DNA of 64,000 nucleotides from Pseudomonas ekonensis (GCF_019145435.1 NZ_JAHSTS010000001.1:1812001-1876000), one strand, 5' to 3'. Positions 1 to 8,365 are shown, numbered from the stretch's first letter. Made by a program: numbers and translations. Notes: a model not told the origin generated them from the sequence alone.

Positions 1-88
1 CCGCTTCGCCCAGCCAAAGGCCGGTGGCGCGGTTCAGGTTGGGGTACTTCTCGACGCTGGTCAGCACAACCAGAATTTTCCTGGACAT
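1..88 (-). CDS. PfpI/DJ-1-like type 1 glutamine amidotransferase-domain protein (partial)
   Basis: Only the first 29 codons are present; the gene runs off the left edge. The start reads MSRKILVVLTSVEKYPN and continues to TGLWLGEA. This matches the opening of DJ-1/PfpI-superfamily proteins, including the complete relative at 14067-14759, which shares the TGLWLGE stretch. The catalytic cysteine lies outside the window. The gene is divergent from the AraC regulator starting at 283, with about 195 bases between them, so it is a plausible target of that regulator. Family assignment rests on the N-terminus only. Confidence 0.7.
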   Translation of the reverse strand, partial: MSRKILVVLTSVEKYPNLNRATGLWLGEA

Positions 89-282
89 CGCAAGACTCCT
101 CTTGTGAACGGGCGACGGTCGTCGCACTGCCGGTGAAGTCTAGAAGCCGTCGGCGGACGGCCCAATACACAAAATCCCAAATGGCTTGCCCAATCCTCCA
201 GGCACACGGCGCCGGGCTCGCCCGCTGCGCATCCGCTGGCCTACCATGGGGCTTTCGCGGATATCGACGGGTGGCAAGGCAC

Positions 283-1173
283 ATGACGGACGGATCGAAC
301 GAACGCCAGGCCCTGGCCCACCGGCTGCGCACCCTGGCGGTCAACGACGGTTTCACCGCCGCGCCGCTGGACGGCATCACCTACATGCGCGCCGACGCCT
401 CGCAGCCCAGGGCGCCGGTGCTGCAGGAGCCGAGCTTCGTTCTGCTGGCGCAAGGAATGAAGCGCGGCTACCTGGGCGCAGAGACCTACACCTACCACGC
501 CGGCCAGTGCCTGGTGGTGACGGTGCCCATGCCGTTCGACTGCGACACGCAGGTAGGCCCCGACGGTGCGATGCTGGCGGTGGCGGTGCGGATCGACAGC
601 AGCCTGGTCAGCGAATTGCTGTTGACCATGGACGCACCGATTCAGGCGCCGGCGAATCCGGGGGAGCGGGGCATGATGATCGCCGACATGGCGCCCGGCC
701 TGCTGGATGTCGTGAATCGCCTGCTGGCGGCACTGGCGTCGCCGATGGCCACCCGGGTGCTCGGCGCCGGGCTGTTGCGCGAGTTGCACTACCAGATGCT
801 GCTGGGGCCGGCCGGCGAGTGCCTGCGTTCGCTGGTGTCCCGGCAGGGCCGGTTGGGGCGGGTGCGGCGTTCGATCGACAGCCTGTGCCGCGACCCCGCC
901 GCGCCGTTTTCCGTGGCGGCGCTCGCCGCAGAGGCGGGCATGAGCCTGTCCGGCTACCACCAGGCCTTTCGCGAGGTGACGGGCCATGCGCCGATGCAGT
1001 ACCTGAAGAACCTGCGCCTGCACCGGGCCCGTCAGTTGATCGCGCAGCAGGGCTTCGGCAGCGCCCAGGCGGCGTACGAGGTGGGTTATGCCAGCGCGAC
1101 GCAGTTCAGCCGGGAGTTCAAGCGGCTGTTCGGTTGCCCGCCGTCCGCCATCGGCCGGCAACCGGCCGAGTGA
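283..1173 (+). CDS. AraC-family transcriptional regulator (AraC_N type)
   Basis: A 296-residue DNA-binding regulator. The first ~190 residues look like the AraC-type N-terminal cupin domain, with LLAQGMKRGYLG, TYHAGQCLVVTVPMP and a PGERGMMIAD segment. The C-terminal ~100 residues form the paired helix-turn-helix of AraC/XylS, with FSVAALAAEAGMSLSGYHQAF followed by the GYASATQFSREFKRLFG signature. The frame is open further upstream (from 133), but ATG 283, preceded by GGCAAGGC, gives the usual family length. It is divergent from the PfpI-like gene at the left edge. Such regulators often control a neighbouring oxidoreductase or PfpI gene; the inducer cannot be read from sequence. Confidence 0.9.
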   Translation: MTDGSNERQALAHRLRTLAVNDGFTAAPLDGITYMRADASQPRAPVLQEPSFVLLAQGMKRGYLGAETYTYHAGQCLVVTVPMPFDCDTQVGPDGAMLAVAVRIDSSLVSELLLTMDAPIQAPANPGERGMMIADMAPGLLDVVNRLLAALASPMATRVLGAGLLRELHYQMLLGPAGECLRSLVSRQGRLGRVRRSIDSLCRDPAAPFSVAALAAEAGMSLSGYHQAFREVTGHAPMQYLKNLRLHRARQLIAQQGFGSAQAAYEVGYASATQFSREFKRLFGCPPSAIGRQPAE

Positions 1174-1177
1174 GCCC

Positions 1178-1798
1178 TCAGGCGCGTTTGGCCATCAGCA
1201 ACACCGACGCCGCCGCCGACAGCAGCCCCGCGCAGCAGCGGTTGAAGATCCGCTTGCCGCGCGGTTCGGCGAACCAGCGCCGCATGTGCAGGCCCATGTA
1301 GGCATAGGCGCTGATGGCGATCCATTCCAGCGCCAGGAACAGCAGGCCCAGCACCAGGAACTGCGGTGTGATCGCCCGGGCCGGATCGACGAACTGCGGC
1401 AGGAACGCGGTGAAGATCAGGATCGCCTTGGGATTGCCCGCCGCCACCAGGAACTCCTGGCGGGCCAGCGCCAGGATCCCGCCGGGCGCCGCGTCGGCGC
1501 TGTTTTGTGCCGTCGGCTCGGCCCGCCACAGCTGCCACGCCAGGTACAGCAGGTAGCCGGCGCCGAGGATCTTGATCCCGTAGAACAGCAGCTCGGACGT
1601 CTGCAGCACCACCGCCAGGCCCGCTGCCGCCAAAGCGATCATCCCGGCGAACGCCAGCAGCCGGCCGACTCCGGCCACGCAGGCGCGGCGGTAGCCGTAG
1701 CGGGTGGCGTTGCTGACCGACAGCAGGTTGTTCGGGCCGGGCGCCATGTTCAGGGCGAAGCAGGCGGGCAGGAACAAGGTGAGGGTGGCGAGGTCCAT
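1178..1798 (-). CDS. LysE/RhtB-family amino-acid exporter
   Basis: A 206-residue inner-membrane protein of the LysE/RhtB translocator family, which exports amino acids and related metabolites. The family opening is clear: an early hydrophobic helix, then ALNMAPGPNNLLSVSNATRYG (MxPGPN is the hallmark), with about six predicted membrane helices. The ATG at 1798 has a GGAG Shine-Dalgarno 8-9 bases upstream. It converges on the AraC gene with only four bases between the two stops. A second, divergent member of the same family begins at 1969. The substrate is unknown. Confidence 0.9.
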   Translation of the reverse strand: MDLATLTLFLPACFALNMAPGPNNLLSVSNATRYGYRRACVAGVGRLLAFAGMIALAAAGLAVVLQTSELLFYGIKILGAGYLLYLAWQLWRAEPTAQNSADAAPGGILALARQEFLVAAGNPKAILIFTAFLPQFVDPARAITPQFLVLGLLFLALEWIAISAYAYMGLHMRRWFAEPRGKRIFNRCCAGLLSAAASVLLMAKRA

Positions 1799-1968
1799 GG
1801 TGGTGGCTCCGTTGGCGGGTGTGCCTTTTTACCACGCGGCATGTGCGTTCGAACCCATACAGTCAGGCGCGGCCGTCGCGGTACAGGCCAGGGGTGTTTT
1901 GTTCAATACGGGTGTTGCGCAGGCGGTTAGGGTGACGACCGGATCAACGGAAAGGGAACAGGTGTGCG

Positions 1969-2556
1969 ATGAGTCTGATGGTGTCGATGGCGGCGTTCGC
2001 CCTGGTGGCGTCCATTACGCCGGGGCCGGTGAACATTGTGGCGCTGGGGGCGGGGGCGCGGTTCGGCTTTCTGGCCAGCCAGCGGCATGTGGCCGGGGCG
2101 ACCCTGGGCTTCGTGCTGTTGCTGGTGCTGATGGGGCTGGGCCTGCACGAAGTGCTGAAGCTGTGGCCGGCGCTGACGCGGGGGGTGCAGGTGGCCGGGG
2201 TGGCGTTCCTGCTGTTCATGGCCTGGAAGCTGTTCACCGACGACGGAAAGCTGGGCGCGGGGGAGGCGCAGCGTGCGCCTTCGATGCTGTACGGCGCCGT
2301 CATGCAGTGGCTCAACCCCAAGGCCTGGCTGGCCTGCGTGGCCGGGATGGGCGCGTTCGTCGCCGATGGCGAGGCGCGGCTGGTGTGGCAGTTCGCAGCG
2401 GTGTACCTGGTGATCTGCTACCTGTCGGTGGGGTGTTGGGCGTATGCCGGGACGTTCTTGCGCGGCTACCTGGAGAATCCCGCTGGGATGCGCCTGTTCA
2501 ACCGGACGATGGCGTTGTTGCTGGCGGGGAGTGCGGTGTACCTGCTGATCCCGTAG
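1969..2556 (+). CDS. LysE-family translocator
   Basis: A 195-residue LysE/RhtB-type exporter. The N-terminus shows the family motif ASITPGPVNIVALGAGARFG, and later segments such as AVMQWLNPKAWLACVAGMGAF carry the conserved NPKAW sequence. About six membrane helices are evident. It is divergently arranged with the LysE-type gene ending at 1178, sharing a ~170-base intergenic region, but the two proteins are clearly different in sequence rather than a recent duplication. A strong hairpin follows the stop codon. The transported amino acid cannot be assigned. Confidence 0.9.
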   Translation: MSLMVSMAAFALVASITPGPVNIVALGAGARFGFLASQRHVAGATLGFVLLLVLMGLGLHEVLKLWPALTRGVQVAGVAFLLFMAWKLFTDDGKLGAGEAQRAPSMLYGAVMQWLNPKAWLACVAGMGAFVADGEARLVWQFAAVYLVICYLSVGCWAYAGTFLRGYLENPAGMRLFNRTMALLLAGSAVYLLIP

Positions 2557-2567
2557 GTTTCGCGCGC

Positions 2568-2598
2568 GGCCCTTGCCCGGTTCGACAGGGCAAGGGCC
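2568..2598. terminator. Hairpin between convergent genes
   Basis: Perfect 11-base arms (GGCCCTTGCCC and its complement) around a 9-base loop, placed between the convergent stops of the LysE gene (2556) and the Fic-domain gene (2613). No long T-run follows on either strand, so termination is inferred from stem strength and position. Confidence 0.6.
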
Positions 2599-2612
2599 TT
2601 GCTGCGGCGGCG

Positions 2613-5600
2613 TCAAGCCAGGCCGCTCAATGCCCCCTCTGAGGCGGGCGCCAACGGGCGGAAGCGATTGGCGCGCAACTCGTGGACTGCGTACAGGGCC
2701 CGGGCGGTGCGACCGTTGCCGTCGGTGAAGGCATGGAAACCCGTCACCGCACCGTACAGCTGTTTGCCGAGGTGCTCATGGCCGGCATCCAGCTTCGGCA
2801 GATGCTGGTCGAGCATGATGCTGCCGCTGATGGAAGACGGGTAGCCCGTCTCGAGATTCGGTGTCCGCAGGGCCGGAACGGTGGGGACGAGGCGTTTGTG
2901 CAGTTCCCGCACCACCGCCGGATCATTCAGCACCAGGCCGTTGCCGCTGTACTCGCGCAGCAGCGCCTTGAGCGTTGCGAATTCATTGCCTTTGGAGTTG
3001 GAGGCATTGAGGATCCAGGCTGTCGCTCGGTCCGCGTCATCGGTCAGGCCGGTGGGGTTGAATCGTCCTTCTTCGTACACCTGGTGATACTTGGCGTCGC
3101 TCAGGCCTTCCGACGTCAGCAACGCTCGATGGTGTTCGTTCAGGGCATTGATGTTTTTGACGTCGATGGTGACCAACGCTTCCATCGACTCGACCACGTT
3201 CGTGGTCTCTTGCGCGGTTTCATAGTGTTTGAAGTAGGTCGACTTGATGCCGCCCAGCAGTTCCTGCAAGGGTTGCTTGCCGATCAAGGCCTCCAGTGCC
3301 TGCGCCGGTTGCAATTGCGCCGAGGCTTCGATCAGGGCTTTTTCGAACAAATGGTCCAACTCCGCCAGAGGAATGCCGTCGGGCGGCAGCGCTTTGTCGC
3401 CCAATCGCTTGAGCACATGCCCGGCGGTTTCCAGCGTTTCGTCCCTGAACAGCGCACGCCCATGCGCCACGGTTCCAAGGGTCATGCGGATCCGGGCGGC
3501 GGAGCCGGTCTTGTCCAAGGCCTTGATCAGGTCATAGGTGCCGCTGCCGCCGGTGAACAAGCGCAACTGGTCGGCACCGGTGCGGGTCATGGCCTTGCCC
3601 AGGTGGCTGAGCTTCAGCGCGGTCTTGCCGACGAGTTTGGCGCCGCCGTGAATCAACTGCGGCACGCCGTCCAGTGGGTTGAGCAGCGACAGCAACGAAC
3701 GCGCGACCACCTTGCTCAAGTTCAGCAGCCTGGAGCTGCTGGCCAGTGCCTTGGTGAACAGTCCGGCTCCGCCTGCAAAAACGGTGACGACCGCCGTGAC
3801 ATCCATGATGCAACTGAAGAGGGCGCCGCTTCGTCGATCCGGGTCGCTGGACGTCGCGTCTTCAATGCAGCCTTTGAACGGGATGACGATGTTGAGAATG
3901 GTATCAATCGTTTTGTCGAAGGCCTCGTCCCGTTCTTCAATATCGGTCTTGTCATATCCGATGGCGTAGAAATGATCGTAGGTCAGCGGAGAACGATGTT
4001 CGGCTATCAGTCGGCTGATCTGTTCGAACCGTGCCGAGCGGAAACTGCTCATGGGGCTGGCGGAGAAGCGCTGCGGGCCGTCGTTGTAGTCGAGTACGGC
4101 GAAGCGCTCCATTCCCATGTTCGTGATGTCGTATACCAGTGGGCCGTCTGGCGACCCGCCCGCAAAGTAAGCCCGCGTGTCGAAGTCGGCGGTTCTCATG
4201 TGCGTCAATACTTTGAAACCATCGTTGTTGCCATTCGGGCCTGTGGTGAACCAACTGCCCCTTTCGTCCAGCACGTAGCCTTTGACATAAGCTTCGGCCA
4301 GTGCCGGGTTGGCGCGGCACAGGCCTTGGTGGGGGAACACTTCAAAGCAACGGATCTGTTTGTCGTGCCGGCAGAGAATAACGACGCCGAAACCCGCGAT
4401 CTGGTTTTTGCGCAGATCGGCTCCGCCATCGAAGTTAATGGACAGATTCTTGCGTACGTAATAGAGGCCGATTTTCCCACGCTCAAGCGCGATCCGGTCA
4501 TCTTTCGGCAAACACGACATCGCCAGGCACAGCATCGTCGCAATCCCGGCCCTGTAGCGTTCGGTATGTGCCTTCGTCCGTTCGGCGTATAAGTCGTTGA
4601 TGGGCGGCAGTGTGAGGAGATCGGGGTTCTCTTCGAAAATGCTGGTGCCTTGTGTTCTGTCGTACCGTTTCTCTTTCAACACATTTGCCAGATAGAGATC
4701 GATAAGCGGTTCTGATGTGTAGCTGTTCAGTGGCACCCAGGCGAACAGTTTTTCTTTGGGGTCAAGCTTGTAAAGCGCCAGTTCGTTGGTTGCCAACAGG
4801 CGACGATTGACGGGTTGAGCGCCGATTGCGTTCTGGGCTTCTTCGAGGGTATTGATGTGTGCCGAGTATTGCGTGACCGCGTTCTTCAGGATGTCCTGTT
4901 CCGTATCGCTGTGCGCATCGTCCTCAAGGTCGTTGACTGTTGCCCAGTCCTTGATGCTCTGCAATGTCACCCACTCGTGGAGGATCTGCTGTTGAGGGCT
5001 GGCGGGCGCAATCGCTCCCAGTTCCATTAGCTTCTTATACGACAAGTTGCGGGACAGGCCCGGAGCAATGTTTTCCGCCAGCATGACCGATTTGCGCAGC
5101 ATGACCCACTCCAGTGAGCCGATCGTCACAGACACGGGGGCATCAACCAGAAACTCCGGCGCCAATCCTGCGAGTATCAGTTCAATTGCCAAGGGGACAG
5201 CGTCTTCGTCGACGTAGCTCAACCAGTCCTTTATCCCTTCCCGTACCTGGTAGACGTTGGCTTGCACATTGGAGCGGGCATACAGCAGGGTGCGGCGGAA
5301 AGCGCTGTTCTTGTCGTGTGTGCCAAGGTCGAAGTCCTTGATGATGGCGGATACCAAAACCCGGCTGCACAGTTCAACTGGCAAGTTGGTTTCGGATGAC
5401 GATGTCTGAAGTCCCAGTTCCTCGATGTATGATTGGGCGATTTGTTTGATAGACGGGAGTTCCAATAGAAGAGGCCAGCTCTCTCGTGGGTATTCCCGCA
5501 GGAATGTTGAGGTTTTCTTTACGTAAAGTGCCCTGCTCAGGTAACTGATCAGTGGTTCCCGGGCGGACGTATTATTCACTTTAGTCAGTCCGGATGTGTG

Positions 5601-6290
5601 CTGATGAAGGATTGAATGCTGGTCTTCATCGATGAAAAGTTCCGGTTCGCTGGCCTGATGGGTGTCTCCCCAGTAATTGCCGTGCGGTGGGGGCGGCGGC
5701 AGTTCGAGTGTCAGCAGCGCAATCAGATTCTTGATGTCGTCGACAGTCTTCGGAACGTTCAGTTGGTGAAACTTCAGCCAGTTGACGAGCGGGACGACAT
5801 TGGATGAAGAGATGACACCGCCCGCGAGGGCAGCCGCTTGAGCGATGAGGTCGATGTCCTCATCCTGATCGGCGGAAGAGAAATGATCGAGATGTCTCTG
5901 CGACAGTGAAATGCCAAGTGTCCGGACTTCAACGGCACGCTGAACCTCTGCTAGATCATTCACCATTATCCAACTGTCATTGTCGGGATTCTGTGTGCTT
6001 GTCGGCACCTTGGAGGTTTGCTGCGCAATTGTTCGTCTGAGCAATTGCCTCGCTGAGTGTTGGGCAATGTCGAAGCGGCTGCCTGTGTGAATGAAAAAAT
6101 CTAACTCTCGAAAAAAGGCGCGAAATCCTGGTGTATCAAAAGGTACGACCTCTAGTGTCATGTCCATGAACTGGGATGCCGCCTGAGGCTTCATGGTAAT
6201 TACAGCCTTCAGTATTGCGACAGCGGCCCGGCTTTCAGCCTGATCGGCGGAGAGTGTTTGCGTGTGCAGTAGTTTGTACCAGTGTTTCAT
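2613..6290 (-). CDS. Large DUF6543-like (dermonecrotic-toxin-like) protein with C-terminal Fic motif
   Basis: A 1,225-residue probable effector. At the extreme C-terminus, residues 1186-1197 read HAFTDGNGRTAR, matching the Fic active-site motif HxFx(D/E)GNGRxxR. The catalytic histidine codon is at 2733-2735. Fic enzymes transfer AMP or related groups to target hydroxyls. Residues ~555-680 (LPPINDLYAERTKAHTER, then ERGKIGLYYVRKN and CFEVFPHQG) resemble the DUF6543 domain of large Pseudomonas proteins annotated dermonecrotic-toxin-like. A hydrophobic stretch lies near residues 815-850. No signal peptide is seen. GC content is visibly lower than in the neighbours, suggesting acquisition. No canonical (S/T)xxxE(G/N) inhibitory motif or adjacent antitoxin was recognised. 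The Fic motif is clear; the effector role is inference. Confidence 0.82.
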   Translation of the reverse strand: MKHWYKLLHTQTLSADQAESRAAVAILKAVITMKPQAASQFMDMTLEVVPFDTPGFRAFFRELDFFIHTGSRFDIAQHSARQLLRRTIAQQTSKVPTSTQNPDNDSWIMVNDLAEVQRAVEVRTLGISLSQRHLDHFSSADQDEDIDLIAQAAALAGGVISSSNVVPLVNWLKFHQLNVPKTVDDIKNLIALLTLELPPPPPHGNYWGDTHQASEPELFIDEDQHSILHQHTSGLTKVNNTSAREPLISYLSRALYVKKTSTFLREYPRESWPLLLELPSIKQIAQSYIEELGLQTSSSETNLPVELCSRVLVSAIIKDFDLGTHDKNSAFRRTLLYARSNVQANVYQVREGIKDWLSYVDEDAVPLAIELILAGLAPEFLVDAPVSVTIGSLEWVMLRKSVMLAENIAPGLSRNLSYKKLMELGAIAPASPQQQILHEWVTLQSIKDWATVNDLEDDAHSDTEQDILKNAVTQYSAHINTLEEAQNAIGAQPVNRRLLATNELALYKLDPKEKLFAWVPLNSYTSEPLIDLYLANVLKEKRYDRTQGTSIFEENPDLLTLPPINDLYAERTKAHTERYRAGIATMLCLAMSCLPKDDRIALERGKIGLYYVRKNLSINFDGGADLRKNQIAGFGVVILCRHDKQIRCFEVFPHQGLCRANPALAEAYVKGYVLDERGSWFTTGPNGNNDGFKVLTHMRTADFDTRAYFAGGSPDGPLVYDITNMGMERFAVLDYNDGPQRFSASPMSSFRSARFEQISRLIAEHRSPLTYDHFYAIGYDKTDIEERDEAFDKTIDTILNIVIPFKGCIEDATSSDPDRRSGALFSCIMDVTAVVTVFAGGAGLFTKALASSSRLLNLSKVVARSLLSLLNPLDGVPQLIHGGAKLVGKTALKLSHLGKAMTRTGADQLRLFTGGSGTYDLIKALDKTGSAARIRMTLGTVAHGRALFRDETLETAGHVLKRLGDKALPPDGIPLAELDHLFEKALIEASAQLQPAQALEALIGKQPLQELLGGIKSTYFKHYETAQETTNVVESMEALVTIDVKNINALNEHHRALLTSEGLSDAKYHQVYEEGRFNPTGLTDDADRATAWILNASNSKGNEFATLKALLREYSGNGLVLNDPAVVRELHKRLVPTVPALRTPNLETGYPSSISGSIMLDQHLPKLDAGHEHLGKQLYGAVTGFHAFTDGNGRTARALYAVHELRANRFRPLAPASEGALSGLA

Positions 6291-6462
6291 GTCGGCGTCC
6301 GTACCATATGTTTGATGTGGGCGCAGACTACGTTAATTTAAACTGCCAGACCGGTAGGTATCGTTTCGGCTTGTAAGTCTCAAATGGAACTCGTGGTTGC
6401 GGCGGTTGAATAGGGTCGAGCAACCTAGGGGAACGGTAATGTTTAACCGGAAGTTATCGATT

Positions 6463-6487
6463 GCGGGTAACTAAATTTGTTACCCGC
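6463..6487. terminator. Perfect palindrome overlapping the stop of the AraC gene
   Basis: Nine-base arms (GCGGGTAAC / GTTACCCGC) around a 7-base A/T loop. It spans the stop codon at 6480-6482 of the minus-strand AraC gene and lies upstream of the Fic-domain gene, which reads away from it. It could terminate the AraC transcript or be an operator; there is no T-run to decide. Confidence 0.45.
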
Positions 6488-7313
6488 GATATTGCCCCGG
6501 CGTCGCCGCCAAGTGCTGTTTGAACACCCGCTGAAAGTGCGCCTGATCGGCAAAACCCGCCTCCAAGGCGACGTCGGCGATCAACTGCCCGCTGCGCAAC
6601 CGTTCTTGGGCGAACTGAATGCGCTGATTGACCACGAAGGCGTGGGGCGTCATGCCGTAATGGTGCTTGAAGGCACGGATCAGGTACGACGGCGACAATT
6701 GCGCCGCCGCGCAGATGTCGTCGAGGCTGAGCAATTGGGTGCAGTGTTCCCGGATGAAGGCGGCCGCGTGTTCGAGCTTGACGTTCGGCTCGCGCACGGG
6801 TGGCTGGGCCGGGTTCAGGCGCGTTTGCAGGTCGCTGAAGAACTCCACCGCCGCGCTCTCTTTGCACAGCACGTCCTGCTGACGGTCGACGAGGACGCCG
6901 TACAGCGTTTGAAGATCGCGGAACAGCTCGGGATCGTCCGAGCGGATGGCGCTAAAGCGCCGGAACTCAAGGTCGGCGCTGAACCCCATCTGGTGCTGCA
7001 GATCCGTCAGCCAAGGGGTTTCCACGTACAGCATCAGGTACGACCAGGGCTGGTCGTCGATGGGATTGCAGGCATGCACGTCGCCGGGATTCATCAGCAC
7101 CACGGTGCCGGCGGCGACCTCTTGCTGTGATTGCTCATGCACATAGGTGCTGCGCCCGGCGGTGATGGCGCCGATGGAGAAGTGCGCGTGGGAGTGCCGG
7201 GCGTAGCAGACTTCCCGGCCATCGGCGATGGCCCGTGCCTCGATGAAGGGCAGGGCGTCGTCGCGCCAGAAGCGCGGCGCTTTCTCAGGGTGCTTGGCGG
7301 CACTGTGTCTCAT
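6480..7313 (-). CDS. AraC-family transcriptional regulator (cupin plus HTH)
   Basis: A 277-residue AraC/XylS regulator. The N-terminal half is an AraC-binding cupin, with ARHSHAHFSIGAITAGRSTYVH and VLMNPGDVHACNP. The C-terminal half holds the double helix-turn-helix: LLSLDDICAAAQLSPSYLIRAF and then the family signature ALEAGFADQAHFQRVFKQHLAATPGQYR. ATG 7313 (MRHSAAKHPEK) is chosen because the upstream extension lies in the coding region of the VOC gene. It is transcribed in the same direction as, and 35 bases after, that VOC gene, so the two may be cotranscribed. The effector is unknown. Confidence 0.9.
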   Translation of the reverse strand: MRHSAAKHPEKAPRFWRDDALPFIEARAIADGREVCYARHSHAHFSIGAITAGRSTYVHEQSQQEVAAGTVVLMNPGDVHACNPIDDQPWSYLMLYVETPWLTDLQHQMGFSADLEFRRFSAIRSDDPELFRDLQTLYGVLVDRQQDVLCKESAAVEFFSDLQTRLNPAQPPVREPNVKLEHAAAFIREHCTQLLSLDDICAAAQLSPSYLIRAFKHHYGMTPHAFVVNQRIQFAQERLRSGQLIADVALEAGFADQAHFQRVFKQHLAATPGQYRG

Positions 7314-7348
7314 CGTCGTGTATCCCGGCGGGCCAGGGCTGGAGTGTA

Positions 7349-7852
7349 TTAGCTCTGGCCGGCGAACGCCCGCTCCAGTTCGGCGATGTCGAGCTTTTTC
7401 ATCCCGAGCATGGCCTGCATCGCCCGTTGGGTCTTGGCGGTGTCGGGGTCTTGCATCATGTGCATGAACGCCACCGGCACGATCTGCCACGACACCCCGA
7501 ACTTGTCCTTGAGCCAGCCGCACTGCTGCGCCTGCGAAGGCCCCCCGGAAGACAGGTTGCCCCAGAAGTGGTCGATTTCGTCCTGGGTCTGGCAATTGAC
7601 CTGAAACGACACCGCTTCGTTGAACGTGAACACCGGGCCGCCGTTGAGGCCGGTGAAGCTTTGGCCGTCGAGTTCGAAGCTGACGGTCATCACCGAGCCT
7701 TCAGGGCGTTTGTGGAACTCCTGGCCGGCCTTGCCGTAATGGGTGACGGCGGTGATTTTCGAGTGATCGAAGATCGAGCAGTAAAACTTCGCCGCCGCTT
7801 CGGCCTGGTCGTCGAACCACAGGCAAGGCGTGAGTTTCTGGAAACGTTGCAT
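7349..7852 (-). CDS. VOC-family protein (PhnB-like)
   Basis: A 167-residue glyoxalase/bleomycin-resistance-fold (VOC) protein of the PhnB-like or '3-demethylubiquinone-9 methyltransferase' family, which are metal-binding enzymes of mostly unknown substrate. Motifs seen are LTPCLWFDDQAEAAAKFYCSIF, FTFNEAVSFQVNC, DEIDHFW and the terminal WLKDKFGVSWQIVP. ATG 7852 is chosen over one nine codons upstream because GAGGA stands seven bases before it. It precedes an AraC regulator on the same strand and is divergent from ppyR-nnrS. Confidence 0.9.
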   Translation of the reverse strand: MQRFQKLTPCLWFDDQAEAAAKFYCSIFDHSKITAVTHYGKAGQEFHKRPEGSVMTVSFELDGQSFTGLNGGPVFTFNEAVSFQVNCQTQDEIDHFWGNLSSGGPSQAQQCGWLKDKFGVSWQIVPVAFMHMMQDPDTAKTQRAMQAMLGMKKLDIAELERAFAGQS

Positions 7853-7953
7853 GGCGGTTGTCCTCGGCAGGTTAGACACGCTGGATTAACAGCGTAGTCA
7901 GTCCGGGGGAGGTGCGGGAGGCCGCAGATCGGTCGCAAAGTCATAGGGGTGTA

Positions 7954-8010
7954 GTCATTATGACTTGTCTAGTAGTCTGCATGACTCCATCCAATTCGAG
8001 TCATATCGAC
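7954..8010 (+). promoter_or_regulatory. Three NorR/FhpR-type enhancer sites
   Basis: Three 11-base sites fit GT-N7-AC, the NorR-family core: GTCATTATGAC (7954-7964), GTCTGCATGAC (7975-7985) and GTCATATCGAC (8000-8010). The first is an exact GTCA-N3-TGAC palindrome. Triple NorR sites upstream of a sigma-54 promoter are known for nitric-oxide-inducible genes such as E. coli norVW. They lie 42-98 bases upstream of the sigma-54 element at 8052. The NorR/FhpR gene itself is not in this window. Confidence 0.75.
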
Positions 8011-8051
8011 TCATTCGCCGCCAAGACCCTGATTTGACGGGGCTTTGAAAC

Positions 8052-8066
8052 TGGCACGGGAGTTGT
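8052..8066 (+). promoter_or_regulatory. Sigma-54 promoter of ppyR-nnrS
   Basis: TGGCACGGGAGTTGT matches the sigma-54 -24/-12 consensus TGGCACG-N4-TTGC with one mismatch, in the -12 GC. The spacing between GG and the -12 element is correct. A start site near 8077 is expected, about 30 bases before the ppyR ATG. Confidence 0.75.
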
Positions 8067-8107
8067 AACGTTCCAGGCACACATCCAGCCGCACGGGGAT
8101 ACGAAAA

Positions 8108-8365
8108 ATGCTCGCCTTCTTCGAAAGTCCGCTGAACGTCCTGCGCCTGTCGAACCGGGTGCTTGTCGCCGGCCTGGCCTTGCTGTCGGTCGGCCTCTAC
8201 GGTGCCTACCTGCATCAGGGCCACCTGCCGCTCGGGCTGCTGGTGACGATGCATGCCTTGACCGTCATCGGGCCGACCCTGCTCAAGATCGGCTACGTCA
8301 TGCGGCTGGTCTCGGAGCGCCGCTTGGGGCTTGTGCACGCGCCGGCGAGGGCTTGCCATGCGTAA
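8108..8365 (+). CDS. ppyR: PpyR-like small transmembrane regulator
   Basis: An 85-residue membrane protein with two predicted helices, around VLVAGLALLSVGLYGAYL and LGLLVTMHALTVIGPTLLKIGYVMRL, and a short basic C-terminal tail. Size, topology and position directly before an nnrS-like gene match P. aeruginosa PpyR (PA2663, next to the NnrS-family gene PA2662), which has been linked to psl and pyoverdine expression. The ATG at 8108 sits downstream of the sigma-54 promoter and the NorR-type sites. The stop overlaps the start of the next gene by eight bases, so translation is probably coupled. The symbol rests on synteny and topology as I recall them. Confidence 0.7.
   Translation: MLAFFESPLNVLRLSNRVLVAGLALLSVGLYGAYLHQGHLPLGLLVTMHALTVIGPTLLKIGYVMRLVSERRLGLVHAPARACHA

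Noticed and set aside
2682..4592. A 636-codon plus-strand frame opposite the Fic-domain gene
   Set aside because: Its translation resembles no protein, whereas the minus strand has Fic and DUF6543-like features over its full length.
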